NCBI GenBank assembly: GCA_000827325.1
Contig: KN832873.1
Location: forward strand, 1,316,245 to 1,380,244
DNA length: 64,000 nt
Direction of reading: 5' to 3'
Origin: Oidiodendron maius Zn
Lineage: Eukaryota > Ascomycota > Leotiomycetes > Myxotrichaceae
The notes under the pieces were generated by a model. The model saw only the letters and a program-made list of their open reading frames with translations, was not told the origin of the DNA and ran no database searches. Position 1 is the first letter of the stretch. Every line of letters begins with the position of its first letter. Below are positions 31,158-42,800 of this stretch, piece after piece. The position numbers and the translations under genes are program-made.

Positions 31158-33022
31158 ATGCGTTCCTCTCAAATCACGGTCTTGGCTGCACTAGCTACTT
31201 TGGCATCAGCATACTCCCCTACGCAACGTACCTTTGCCGTCAACCACTTCTATGGCAAAGGTCCTCTTGTCGAAGGCCGTATGGACCCCATAGTCAGCCC
31301 TGGTGGGGCCTCTGGTCACGTTCACACTGTCCAGGGTGGAAATAGCTTCGCCCTTAACATGACCGATGATCAGGCATTGGACTCAACCTGTACTTCGTCT
31401 CTGGTGAAGAACGATAAGAGTAACTACTGGACCCCCAAGCTGTACTTCCACGCAGAGAATGGCAGCTTTATCGACGTACCCATGTTCTATATGAATGTGT
31501 ACTACTTGTAAGTATATGTTTCTGGCCATATCTCGTATTTAAACTTATCCCCTCTTCAGCTTCGAGCCTACCACCGACAAAATCACAGCTTTCCAGCCAG
31601 GCCACCGGATGGTCATTGGCAGCCCAAGTCTCCGTACACCACCTGCGACTGGTGGGCTGTCCATTCTGGACCTCTCCCAAGGCACTCCTCAGCCTGTTCA
31701 ATGGACTTGCCCCCGTTCAAGCACTGCCCAGCCCCTGTACCCTCCCGACTCAGACGGCCTCCACGGAGTCGGTATCCAGGATCCAGGTAACCAGGGTGCT
31801 GGTGTCGGCTTTCCTGACCAGAACTGCGATGGCTATGCTTCTCCCCTCCGTGCCGACATCCACTTCCCGTCCTGCTACGACAAATCTCAGGGTCTGGATG
31901 CGTACAAGACCAACATGAAATTCCCAACCAACGGCAACTGCCCCACGGGCTGGGAGCACAAGCCGCATCTCTTCTACGAGGTCTACTGGAATACTCCCCT
32001 GTTCGCGGACTTGTGGACTCCAGGGCAGGGAAAGCAACCATTCGTGCTTTCTAATGGAGACCCCACTGGCTATAGTCTCCACGCTGATTTCGTAGGCGCC
32101 CTTTGTCCTCAAATTTTGTCATTAATGTTAACTGTTCTAGATTTCTGGCTGGGACGTCACTACGTTGCAGCAGATTATCGATAATTGTAATGCAGGTGAC
32201 AGCGGCATGGACAAGTGTCCTGGCCTGATCGGTGGGCTTAACGACCCCAGCACCTCTTGCAACATCCCATCTGCTATCAACGAGCAGATTTACGGGGTTC
32301 TCGACCAACTGCCAGGCAACAACCCCCTCGGCCAGTGGGGAGTACCTCCCTCGGGTGGAACCTCGCCTCCTGCAAGCTCCTCAGCTTCGAGCACCGCTGT
32401 TAATGTTGTCAGCACTCCATCTACGCCTGCTACTAAGCCTGCTACTAAGCCTGCCACTGAACCCGCTACTCTACCTGCAACGGTCGCTCCCACGACGAAA
32501 GTTGCCGTTGTTTCCGAGTCTTCGGCCGGTTCCCCTACGACGCTGGCACCGCCTACCGGAACCACACACACCGACCCAGGAGCTGGCAACGTTGTCACCT
32601 CGTATGTCACTAGAACCTCCTGGATTGTGACTACTGTCACTATCGACGTCCCAGGATCCAGCCCAACGTCTACCTCTTCAATCCCGGCAGGCTGGTCGTA
32701 CAAGGGCTGTTTCTCCGACAATGTAAACGCTCGCGTGCTTACGGGCATCACGTTCGCGGACATCGGCAACCATCAGGTCACCAACACCAAGTGCACAACC
32801 TACTGCGGGGCCAAGGGGTTCAGCCTTGCTGGCACTGAGTATGGTGGGCAGTGCTTTTGCGGCAACGAGCTGGTTGGCAGCTCTAGCATCGCCGAATCTA
32901 TGTGCAACATGGCATGCGAGGGCGATGGCAGCCAGACCTGCGGGGGCCCCAATGCACTAAGTGTGTACACGACGGGCTCGGCCAAGAAAAGGCATCTGCG
33001 CATCCGGGGTTCCTCCCAGTAA
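31158..33022 (+). CDS. Secreted DUF1996 and WSC domain protein
   Basis: A 587-residue extracellular or wall protein. The model is join(31158..31507,31560..32091,32141..33022), with donors GTAAGT and GTAGGC, acceptors CAG and TAG and intact joins (NVYYFFEPTTD and HADFISGWD). A signal peptide is clear (RSSQITVLAALATLASA). The DUF1996 domain spans ~25-340, with the family pattern RMDPIVSPGGASGHVHTVQG, LRADIHFPSCYD, LFYEVYWNT and GYSLHADFISGWD. A Ser/Thr/Pro linker follows, with short PATK-type repeats that are likely O-mannosylated. The C-terminal WSC domain (WSYKGCFSDN, CTTYCGAKGF, GTEYGGQCFCGNEL, MACEGDGSQTCGG) has eight cysteines and is expected to bind carbohydrate. It ends in basic KKRHLRIRG with no hydrophobic GPI tail, so it is probably secreted or wall-bound. 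Confidence 0.93.
32427..32490 (+). repeat. Short PATK-type coding repeats in WSC linker
   Basis: Four to five tandem 12-nt units encode PATK, PATK, PATE and PATL in the linker between DUF1996 and WSC. Such units often vary in number between strains. Confidence 0.7.
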
Positions 33023-34528
33023 GGAATCCTCTCACGGTCAACTCTCATGATAGAGAAATCTTCGTTTCTTTCACAGCAGACGCTGTCGGCGAAAGCCCTT
33101 TCTGGGGAGAACCTTTTTGACCTTCTATGAAGGCAAGACAAAGCAAAAGCGGCTTGGAGATATCATAGGGGATATTTTTATTGTACATTAGATTTTGAGA
33201 AGGGGATGTTTCGATTCGATGTATTTTATATATTGCATAAAGCCAAGGCTCATTAGAAAGGGCGTCACCTCACGATCGCTAGAAATAAAATCCAAGATGC
33301 CCAATTTGATCCCACGAAAAGGGAGATTGAAATCTACTAAAGCCCTTCTACAAAGTCGTGTTTAAAAAGATTCCAGACCCCTAAAGCTAGACCAGGGTAG
33401 CAGCACTAAGATAGGCCCCTCACTCGGGCAGTAATCTGTCGCATAGCCTCTCCGGCAGCCGCCTAAAGCTGAAATTCAGTTCAGTAGGGGGGCGGCACAT
33501 AAGGTTGACTAAGTAACCCCCACTAAGTGGAGCAACACATCGTTTAAAACCGCTACAGTATAGTGGATACACCACGAGCACGAGATTGCAGCCACTGTGG
33601 ATAAGCCGATGCTACGGTGGGCTTGCTAAGCTGTTTGAATGCTCTCTTATATTGTGGCTTTCTTGAAGCGGGACCCTGTGGTGGCGGAGGAGATGAGATG
33701 AAGTGAGAAGGGGTGATGGGATAGGGAGAGCTTGTAGACTTGAGAACTGCTCCTCATAGGATGGGGAGTGGCGCTGAATTGGCAGGTCAAGAAAGAAAAT
33801 GCAAGTAGAGGTAGGTAGGTCCAATCGAACTTCTTTGTCTTTTGGTTTTGTTCATGCATCAGCCCACTATCTAAGTATGGATCTCCGTTCCCTCATGCGG
33901 TGCAGTAGCTGGCACGCCAACCCTCTCCCTCCACGGAGCTCTTTTCTCTCCTCAACTAAGCTATGCTATACTTCAATTCGGGATACTCAATGCTAAAAAG
34001 GCAGTCTCACACTCTTTTCTTGAAAGTAAAACATCAAGCTATCCAACCCTCGTGCACTGGCAAAGTTGAATTTTCAAAAGCCATGCTGCAGCAAAAGCCA
34101 AAAAGAAAGGATTTTAAGAGTCTTCAGCGGCTCCCGCGTCCATCACTCCATTTTTCGCCGTGCTGCAAGGGAAATAGAACGCTGACCGATCCCGCCTTAA
34201 CATGAAACCTAGAACGCCGATGGGTAGATGGATTAAGGGAATAAGAATATGTGTGGCCCGTGAAAGAAAAGAGCAAACGAGCCCAGACTAATCCGAAAAG
34301 AAGCGTGGCCATCATCAAAATAAGCCTTCTAAGTTGGCCAGAGGCAAGAAACCTCTCAAAAGTCCATTTCAGGAGAAAGAAAGCGAAATACCTGCTCCGG
34401 AGTCAGAACCTCTTTTCATCCCAATCTGGCATCAACAAAAGAACAAGACACATACCTCCCACAGTACCAAACCAAGTACCAAAGTCGACCTACTTCTCCG
34501 GGCCGTGTCCCAAAGGTGCATTAGTATC
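33023..34528. other. Convergent intergenic region, 1.5 kb
   Basis: Spacer between the WSC gene and the C-tail-anchored hypothetical. The part at 33,240-33,620 is irregular in composition and might be an old degraded repeat, but no terminal repeats or coding remnants could be identified. Nothing else is recognised. Confidence 0.4.
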
Positions 34529-35251
34529 CTACTTACTCCTCCAGACGCCACCTCCCACGGCCTTCGAGATCCCAATGGCGATCCCCACCGCGGCGGCCAG
34601 CAGCCCCAGCGCCATCATGACTTTAATCGTAATTCTCGTAGGCCTGCCCAGTGACGCCATCCACCCACACAACATGTAGCGCGACTTTTCACGCCGCATA
34701 GCTTTCTTCTTCAACTTCATCGCGCGCGCGGACGGCCAAACAGTGCAGTGGAAGTTCTCATCGGCGCAGGCCTTCATAGGGGACTTGTCCAAGCTGCAGG
34801 CGGACATGGGTGGTGTGCTGGCAGCTTCAAGATCAGTGTCATATGCGTTTTCAGTGGCCATTGTTGTGGTGGTGATGGGCGCTGGGGGTGGCATGCGGCG
34901 GGACTCGGATTTGGAAGCGTCGAGAGATAGACGTGTGGGTGAGGGATTGTAGAAGGGGGAGAAGGGGTTGAGGTCGGTCTTCCCGTCGGGAGAGAGTGTG
35001 GAGGTGCTGCTTGTGGGGGAGAGGGCGGGCGGCGACTCGTCTTCGGGGGCGGAGTGGATGGTGGACAGGATGTCGATGGAATGGGTGTTATGGGTGTGTT
35101 TGTATGCCCCTGATGTCGGTATGGGAGATGGAGCGCGGGCGGCGGGGTGAGGGATGGTGATGATGCTGATGCGGGCAGCAGCGGCCTTCTTCTCGTCGAT
35201 GATGTTCATAGGTGTGCTGGTGGCTGTGGTTGTAGTAGTAGTTGTGCTCAT
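34529..35251 (-). CDS. Hypothetical protein with single C-terminal membrane segment
   Basis: A 240-residue intronless protein, not assigned to a function. The first ~170 residues are Ser/Thr/Pro-rich and look disordered, starting with a long Thr run. A Cys-containing segment (SACSLDKSPMKAC, then ENFHCTVWPSARA) and a basic stretch, KLKKKAMRREKSRYMLCGW, come next. Then comes one hydrophobic helix (VMMALGLLAAAVGIAIGISKAVG), followed by only a few residues. This layout suggests a tail-anchored or C-terminal single-span membrane protein with its N-terminus in the cytosol. The basic-plus-hydrophobic ending looks conserved, which argues that the gene is real although its function is unknown. Confidence 0.7.
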   Translation of the reverse strand: MSTTTTTTTATSTPMNIIDEKKAAAARISIITIPHPAARAPSPIPTSGAYKHTHNTHSIDILSTIHSAPEDESPPALSPTSSTSTLSPDGKTDLNPFSPFYNPSPTRLSLDASKSESRRMPPPAPITTTTMATENAYDTDLEAASTPPMSACSLDKSPMKACADENFHCTVWPSARAMKLKKKAMRREKSRYMLCGWMASLGRPTRITIKVMMALGLLAAAVGIAIGISKAVGGGVWRSK

Positions 35252-37876
35252 GATGGTGGCTGGAGGAGGGCGCCGACCTCAAGGGTGAGGTGTCGAATAG
35301 TGGCAGAGGAAGACGATGGATGACAATAGAGAGACTTTCGTAGAATAGTAGAAGAGGAAAGATATCAATCAGGACCTGTAAGTGAGCGCCACTGTCTCAA
35401 AAGCAAGGAGCGTAGTGCGTTCACGATCGAGGCCTTTGTTTGTTTCGGGCAGCGGAAAGCGATTGACGTCAGCGAGGGAGAGACACCACGGGGGAGATGG
35501 AAGGAAGGTGGACGCAAGGAAGAATATCAAAAGAATGGAAGGACGACAAAGCTGAAGAGAGAGAAGGACACACACAGAGAGAGAGAAATGCGGCAGTGGG
35601 GGATTTGGGGATTATATTATATTACTATCACCAGATGAGGAAACCAAAGCAAGAAAGATGATCTACAAGAGCATCAGCCGCCACCCCATATTCAGGGGTG
35701 ACCAGCAGGGCAGCTGCTCTGGGCGGCACTTGCTCCGGGCTTCGGAGAATAAAGCTCATCGAAGTAGTGAGATTGAGCAAATGATAGAGATATACAGTAC
35801 AAAAAGAGAGAGGGAGAGAAAAGACGAAGACGAGAAGTGATGAATCCGTATGGCCTGTCATCCTAGTGGTCGGGAGATTGGGACTATTGAAGGACAAAAG
35901 AGCAGTAGCGCCTTGTTGGACCTTGCTGCTGGAGCTTGCTTGGAGGCAGATCTGCAGCTGCGGACGGGGAGCGCCCTGAAGATCATCTTCGGTGCCTGGG
36001 ATTGCAGTTAATTGATCACTGGGATGCTACGACGCTTGGTGGTTTCTATTGATTGATGGCAGCGAGGCAAGGAAGGATCCGCGCTTCTTATCGCCCTGCA
36101 GCTGGACAAAGGGGGGAAGGGAATCGAGAAGGGAGGAAGAAATGAAAGAAAATACGAATGAAGTAAATGAATTGACTGAAGGAATACTTTCGTAAGATTA
36201 GCTTTTCGTAGTACGGAAATGTGAATTCACGTGCCATCCCTGTTTCCAGCTGCCCCGGTTCTTCCACTTCTTGGCAGCCGAGAAGCTCATCTGCGACATG
36301 CAACAAAATGCCTACATGACTGCATCTGCGCAGTCAAGTCAGTACTGCATGAGAAGGTATAACTTGTAAATACAGCCATGCACTACATCCTCCACAGCCG
36401 GAGGATGCGCGCACACAGCCGATCTATCGTCTGAGAAGCCGGAAGTCCACCATGCAGGAGGCTACCCCTTTATCTCCCTCACCTACTGTACTACTCTACT
36501 TGCTACCACGGACGCCACCTCCTGCTTCCCCCGATTGGGAGAGAAGAAGGCGCAGGAGATCTCTCCCTGGCCGATCGGGGATCGATCACATTACGCGTGA
36601 TACGTCTCCTTCCTCGCACGGGCTTTCTTGAGCTGTTGCGATAAGACGACGGCAGCTCGGCCCCACGACATCCAGAACATCTGTCTCGGAGCATCCATCG
36701 CCATATCTCTCGCTCTCCCCTCCGCCACTCCACCTCCCCCCTCCATCCATCCCACTCTTCTCATCTCGTCCATTTTTTGTTGCACGTCGGATCGGGGAGG
36801 AGGCGGGATCTCGCAGCTGCTGGCCCCTCGGCACTGCATTCTCCACCAAGGAGACATGGACGCCAGGCCCATGCCTTCCGCAGTCAAAATACATGGGCGG
36901 CCCTTCAAACGCTGCGATGGGCCAGAACATACCGTCCGCTGCATCGTGCCGCGGAACTCGGGACAGCCCGTTTTGCGATATGCAACAAAAAATGTTGCGG
37001 TGAGTGCGGCTTCACCCGATTGAGGGATGGCATAAGCATTGATGATCTGGCTCTCACCAACACTCTTTATATGGGGTAGGAAAGATATAAATCTTGATTT
37101 GGGCAGAATTAGGATTTCCTCAGGCATGCGACCGGAAAAGGAAAAGTGTAAATACTCTACGTTAGTGGTTTCACGTGATGTTCGCTTAGTCATTCTCCAC
37201 CGCCTCCAGAAATGCTCTGCCGGGCCAAAAACTTTTCCGTCTTTTCTTCTTCTCTCTCCATCAAAAAGTTAACAGAGCCAGCCACGACCTCCACTTAGAA
37301 CTCCCTTCCACAGTGGTGCGTTGCCAGCACTCTTCCGAGTGTGAGGCTCTGCAGATGGATAATTTTGTGCCTTGCGCAAGCTCCCTGATAGGAAGTTTGC
37401 CTCCCGTTAGGGTCCTCTTGATTGAGGGCGATGGGGGGTGAATGTCGATGATGGGAGACAGATTGGATTTGGCCGAAGTGTGACGTGATGACATTGGGGG
37501 TTGCAATTGAGATATATGTGCATGTGATAAATGTCTTATCAGGCGGTCTAGCTTTCTAGCTCTACCCGCCGACCGATATTGCACATATATTCTGTTTGAT
37601 GGAGCACTGCTCACCGAACTGTGCAATCCCAATGGTACTCTTATGTAATGGCTGTGCCTTCACATCAAGCATACTCTGTTTGTATTGGTCTCGGAAGTCA
37701 TAATCTCATATCTAGCCTCTACAATCTCTGCGAATGACATCTTTCCCGCCAGCTCTAAACAAGCTCTCAGGTCCCTGGCACTCGGCAGGAACGTAAGAAT
37801 ATAACGTCAGCACAGTAGGCATTCCACCATTCGTCTATCCACCAAGCCAACGTCCTCAGCCGACATTCTTAGAGAA
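35252..37876. other. Intergenic, 2.6 kb
   Basis: No gene is recognised. Features seen are purine-rich stretches near 35,500-35,830 (probably the leader of the preceding minus-strand gene), a perfect 8-bp inverted repeat at 36,386-36,407, and TCACGTGA at 37,171-37,178. Confidence 0.45.
36386..36407. repeat. Perfect 8-bp inverted repeat (hairpin)
   Basis: CATCCTCC and GGAGGATG flank a 6-nt loop (ACAGCC). It is in a non-coding region with no adjacent gene end, so no terminator role is claimed. Confidence 0.6.
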
Positions 37877-38783
37877 TCAGGCTTGCGTGGCCTGCGGCTC
37901 CCTGAGCAGAATCGCCGTCTTGGACCACGAGATATCATCCCCCCAGCGCTCGATGTGGGAGTCGTAGTAACCCAGCACTTTGTATCCCTGATCCTCAAAC
38001 ATCTTCTGGCTGGTCGGACGCGCCGGTACGAACGTCCTATCGCCGGACTTGTCCATGATGGCGTTGCAGTGCCGCGTGAGCACCGTACCGAAACCTCTCT
38101 TCTGGAAGTCTGGATGCACCATCGTGCCCTTGCGGTCTAGGCGGAGGGGGGAATGTCAGCCATGAGCTTTTTCATGTATTTTTTTTACATGGACCATAAG
38201 AGAAGTAAGCAAAAGAGAAAAAGAGAAAATCAAAAACTCACGATAATCCTTCTCCATGTCATACCCGTACGGCTTCGTGCACTCCAGTGTGGCGAAGAAT
38301 TCCAGCATGACCTCCGGGAGCATCGTGTCCAGCAGCGGTGGCTCCTCAGTCGATTGGATCTTGGCCTTCAACTCATCCGGCATCTCCCTGTACTTCCAAG
38401 GGAACTGCAGTGCCGTCCATGCCACAATCTTCCTATTTTCCGGCCCCGGCATTAGCCAGAATCCCAAGTGCCAAGTCTCTCGTGCTGCCTCCTATTCGCC
38501 ACCCTTCATACCAAAGTAAGGGAGGAGAGATATATAAGATACAAACTCACTGCGTAGCATCCTCCACAATGACCCACGTAGTAATATCTGGCGCAGCCCA
38601 GCGCGGGCTTAAGTGCTCCATGAACCACTTCAGCAAGTCCTCGTCCGTTGTGTTGCCTGTGGCGCGCTTGTACAGCGGGTCACCCGCGATGGCGATCATA
38701 CACACCGTGAAGATGGTCGCCAGCTCGTCGGGCTGATTGGCCTGGCGGAGGGAGAAACCCGGGGCGAGAGTTGTTGGTGCCAT
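37877..38783 (-). CDS. GNAT-family N-acetyltransferase
   Basis: A 227-residue acetyltransferase of the fungal GNAT group that uses acetyl-CoA; the substrate is unknown. Minus-strand exons are 38783..38551, 38432..38242 and 38136..37877, all in frame. The first intron uses donor GTGAGT, a GGCTAATG branch and a TAG acceptor. It gives the GNAT core strand ATQKIVAWTALQFPW, the usual place where the residue of (V/I)GW/AW sits. The third exon opens with RKGTMVHPDFQKRGFGTVL, containing the acetyl-CoA pyrophosphate-binding Q/R-x-x-G-x-G/A loop. It continues with the C-terminal strand pair (FEDQGYKVLGYYDSH). The N-terminus FSLRQANQPDELATIFTV is the usual first strand and helix. The start codon is the only in-frame ATG before it. 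Confidence 0.87.
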
Positions 38784-39864
38784 GGTTTTCTTGTGTATTC
38801 TTTATGTGCAGGTGAGAGAACTGTGGAGGGGTGAGGCCGTTTATTATGGAAGGGGGGGGAGCTTGAAGAGGCGGTGGGAGCAAGTGGCTGAATGATATAT
38901 TTTATGACGACTCTCACAACCACGACACCGAGGTGCATATGATGGAATATATACACTTCTTACCAGTCCCATCTACTCGACGCGTCTTACCTTCCCTTTC
39001 CAACCACCTAGCGCATTGCGTGGTAGCACAGGAGGATCGCAAAGAGACCTAGGTATTACTCCCCCTTTACCGTAGCCCCCATAAGCAGCAACACCAACAC
39101 CAACATCGTCTCTCTCGTCCATTCACGTAAAGTGTTGCGGAGTCCCGGGGAGTCTAGGAGCTCCAGATTGGGTTTCCACAAGGCGTTGGTGGCTCGGGGT
39201 AGGGAGCGGCGTTATTACTTCTCCGAGGAAGCTTAGTCCTTCTATCCCCACAGGGAAAACTGTTGGAAGCTGCTAGCATAGCACTGTAATAGCGTCGTAA
39301 GCAGCGCTTGCACCAGGTTGCCGCTCAGGATACATTCAGGCTCGCGATAGAATCAGAGTACTGTACCAGTGATTAGCTGACTTACCCTTTTTAGCAATAG
39401 TGGTGCGTCGATGACCTACCCACCGTAACGCAGCCATAAGAAGCACTTAGTTGTACGTAGCGTTAAGTTAGAGTAGGTAGTAAGCAGGAAGTAGGCTTTA
39501 TAATGCACTAGATTCGGGCATGCCGGCCGAAAAGGGAAATGCTTAGTAGATTAACGTTACCGTCTGGTACGTGAAGTTTGCGTATAATGTCTCAGCTCGG
39601 CCTTTCGTGGTAGGGTAGTATAAGGCTGAGCACAGGGCTTGGTGGCTCAGGCTCAGGCCCCTCGATAGCCGTGCTGCCGTCCTCTCCGGCTTCATACCCA
39701 GATTTGGAATCCAAGGAGATCAAGCTCTTACGTAGCATCTTACTTAGGTAGGGATGATGCTGTAGGGAACGGTCGGAGAATTTCTTTATATTTTTCTATG
39801 TCTATACTGTAAATTTACATCTTCAGGCAAAGCGCTATTTATGTCGACCAAATCGTTATCCATC
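38784..39864. other. Intergenic, 1.1 kb
   Basis: Spacer between two minus-strand genes. The part at 39,250-39,780 has uneven composition and several short internal repeats (for example GGTGGCTCAGGCTCAGG) and may be an old degraded repeat. No element could be named. Confidence 0.35.
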
Positions 39865-42800
39865 TCACGTCTGCTGGGCCACTCTCATCGTTGCGGCCCC
39901 CGCCGCCAAGTATCGTCTAACCTCCTCATTGTTCCTGAGCTCGTGGCTGCCAATCACCTGACCTTCGCCTGGTCCACGTTGTTCACTCCTCCCATTGAGT
40001 TGGCTACCGAACAGGCACTCCCATAGATCATCTTGCTCAATCATTTCCCCTCCTGTCTGGCCCTTTGCTAGCAGCCGCGTTAGCGGTGCCTGCTGCAGCT
40101 CCAGCGAATTCGCCTCCTCGAGGTTGCTATCTAGGATCTCCTCCGGTGTCGTCTCCTTGGCTTTCCCTTTAGCCTTGGCCTGCCCGATGTGCTCCATGCG
40201 CCTCTTTACCGACAGTTGGTGGATTGACTCTTCCACGGTGCCGCCTATGAGGTAGAGCCATACGTTCGTCTCTTGCTCCTGGCCGATTCGGTCCACTCGA
40301 GCAATCGCCTGGAGCTCCAGGGCGGTATTCAGGAGAGGCTCGCAGAGGAAGACGTGGCTGGCATTGATCAGATTCAGCCCTGACGAGTGCGCTCGCGCGT
40401 GAAGGAGGAAGCATTCGATCGCAGGATCGGTTGTGAAGTTCTCAATGCCATTTGGTCGTTCGATCGATGTGAATCCAATGCGGAATTTCTTGAACGCCCG
40501 AGCCAAAACTTCCAGAAAGTCTTTGAATTGAGAATAGATGATGGACTTCGCCCCGGGATCCGACTCTCGGAGCCAGATCAGATGCCGGGCCAAGGTATCG
40601 ATCTTCGTCGTAAATGACGGTCCGTCCAGCTCGATATTCTTGATCTCTGCGAGCTTGGCCTTGCTAATCTCTGCATAGATTGCTGACCTCAGAGAAGCAG
40701 CAGACGGCGAGGCTCTCTCCTGGAGGGCGTCATGAACCTCCTCGGCCTCGATGGAGAGCTCCTGAGGCTTATAGGTGATCTCGTGGAGGTCGGCCAAATG
40801 TAACTTCATCTTGCAAACGGGGCAGCTACGATGACCTTAGAAGTTTGTGAGCAATTTCTGAACCAGCTGTTGAGTCTCAATTACTTACTATGCCACCATT
40901 CTGCGATGCATTCCTTGCAGTATTGATGACCGCACACCGTAATGGCCCCGACCTCGAAGGTCTCTCTGCAGATCACGCAAATACGCTGCTCCACTGGATT
41001 GGATGCCTCCGTTCTCAAGTGTTCAAGATATCGCCGTTTGGCCCTAGCACTCGCTATTTTTTGCGCAAGTGTTTCCTCACTCTTCTCCATAGATCCGAGC
41101 ACTCGATCATTGATGGGACCTTCGTACGGTGCTACTGAATCCGAAACCTGTTGGAGTTGGCGGTAATACTCTAACCTAGTGTTCATGACGTGCGTAAACA
41201 GTTCAATTTCCTTCTCAAGTGCGGCAGTAGCCTTAGTATGATCGCTCAATTGTTCTTGAGTCTTTTTCAGCTGCATCTTGACGATAGTGAGCTCTGCGTG
41301 CCCGCGACTGTTGGCGTTCTCCGCGTCAGGTCTCAAAGACGTCGCTAAAGCGCGAAGCTCTCCCACAACTCCTCTGACAGAACCCATCTGCTTCGAAGTC
41401 TTGAGCCCCTCACGAGTCTGTAGGAGCTTGACTGTCTTCTCGGGAAAGGCGCCACCACCTTCTTTTGCCAGCCGCAGGGCAGTTTTGGATTCATAATGAA
41501 TTAGCTTGTTTTCCTGACCAGTAAGGGTCTCATGGCGATCGGCAATGACTGTCCTCAATGCCTGCACATAACAAAATATTTCATCTTGATGCTTTGTTGA
41601 CTCTTCGTATTCTTCACCTGTTACCTCTATTCCCTCATCCTCATCTACCAAGGGCCGAAGAAGTAACTGGATTGTATGTTCCCGCCATCCGTCCAGTGTG
41701 TTGGCTTGCGCATCTAGAGCTGACGCGAGGCTTTCTAGCTGGTCTATTATTCGTCGGCTCATGAGGCCAGCATTTGAGAGATCAGTCTTAAATTCGGGAA
41801 TTTCGGCGAAAGACTGCATGCTGGCCTTTTTAGACACCTTCTTCATAAGCTTCCCTACCTTTCCGAAGATCTGAATGGAGAGTTAAGATTAGCTTTGGCT
41901 GGCGAATTTGTTGCAGTTCCTGAACTTACCTCCTGGAGAATTTCACGTCTCAGCTTTTTTGCGTCCTCGTAGCCTGTCAACTCCAGCTTTTCTAGTTCTT
42001 GGAATTTTTGAGATTCTGGGTCTGTCAGTTCCTCATTCGACTTGATTTGAAAATATGCATTCGAGCGGAAGAAAACCGCAACATGCTCTATCTCCAAAGC
42101 GCCTCTCAATCGATTGCGGAATACAGAGAGACGCGCGACTCTGCAAACCCTTAGTTTAATGTAGGCAATACGAATATGGAAACTTACTCTTCTGGTTTCT
42201 CTGGTGAATCGCTATCGTCATATGAGATATCTGTCCCTTTTGCCTCGGCTTTGTCCTCAGCGGGGATTTTGGCAATCTCCTTTCGCAGCGCATCTCGGCA
42301 TTCTTCAACAATTACAGCTACTTCACGAGCTGCACTATCCCAGATTTCGAGAGCCTCTCCTACTCTCGGGCCATTTTCAAGCAGCTGTCCTCGTCTTAGT
42401 TTCGAAGAGAGAAGCAGTCGTTGGTCTGTTCGAATGGAGACATCAGTTTGATCTATCATCACCTCCAAGACCTGATCAACAGTTCGCAGAGGGCCATCAT
42501 TACTTCCTAATGCCCGTCGATTTCTCCCTCCGACCGCAGGATGCACGCAGGTTTGCCGCAGACGGACGAGCCTATTATCATATTAGTAAGATTCATTCTG
42601 TCAGACCCATGGTTTGACGCTGCTCACCAATATCTCATACGCTCTGCTACCAGCTCAGGATCCCAGTCATCATTAAGGGGGGCGCCGTGGAGATTCAGCC
42701 CGCAGTCTTTACACATCTGACTGAATAATTCCTGGTAGTGTTGCTCCTCTATAGGAGTAAACGGCATTGTAATTACATACCGCTTTTGTGCTGGAAGTCT

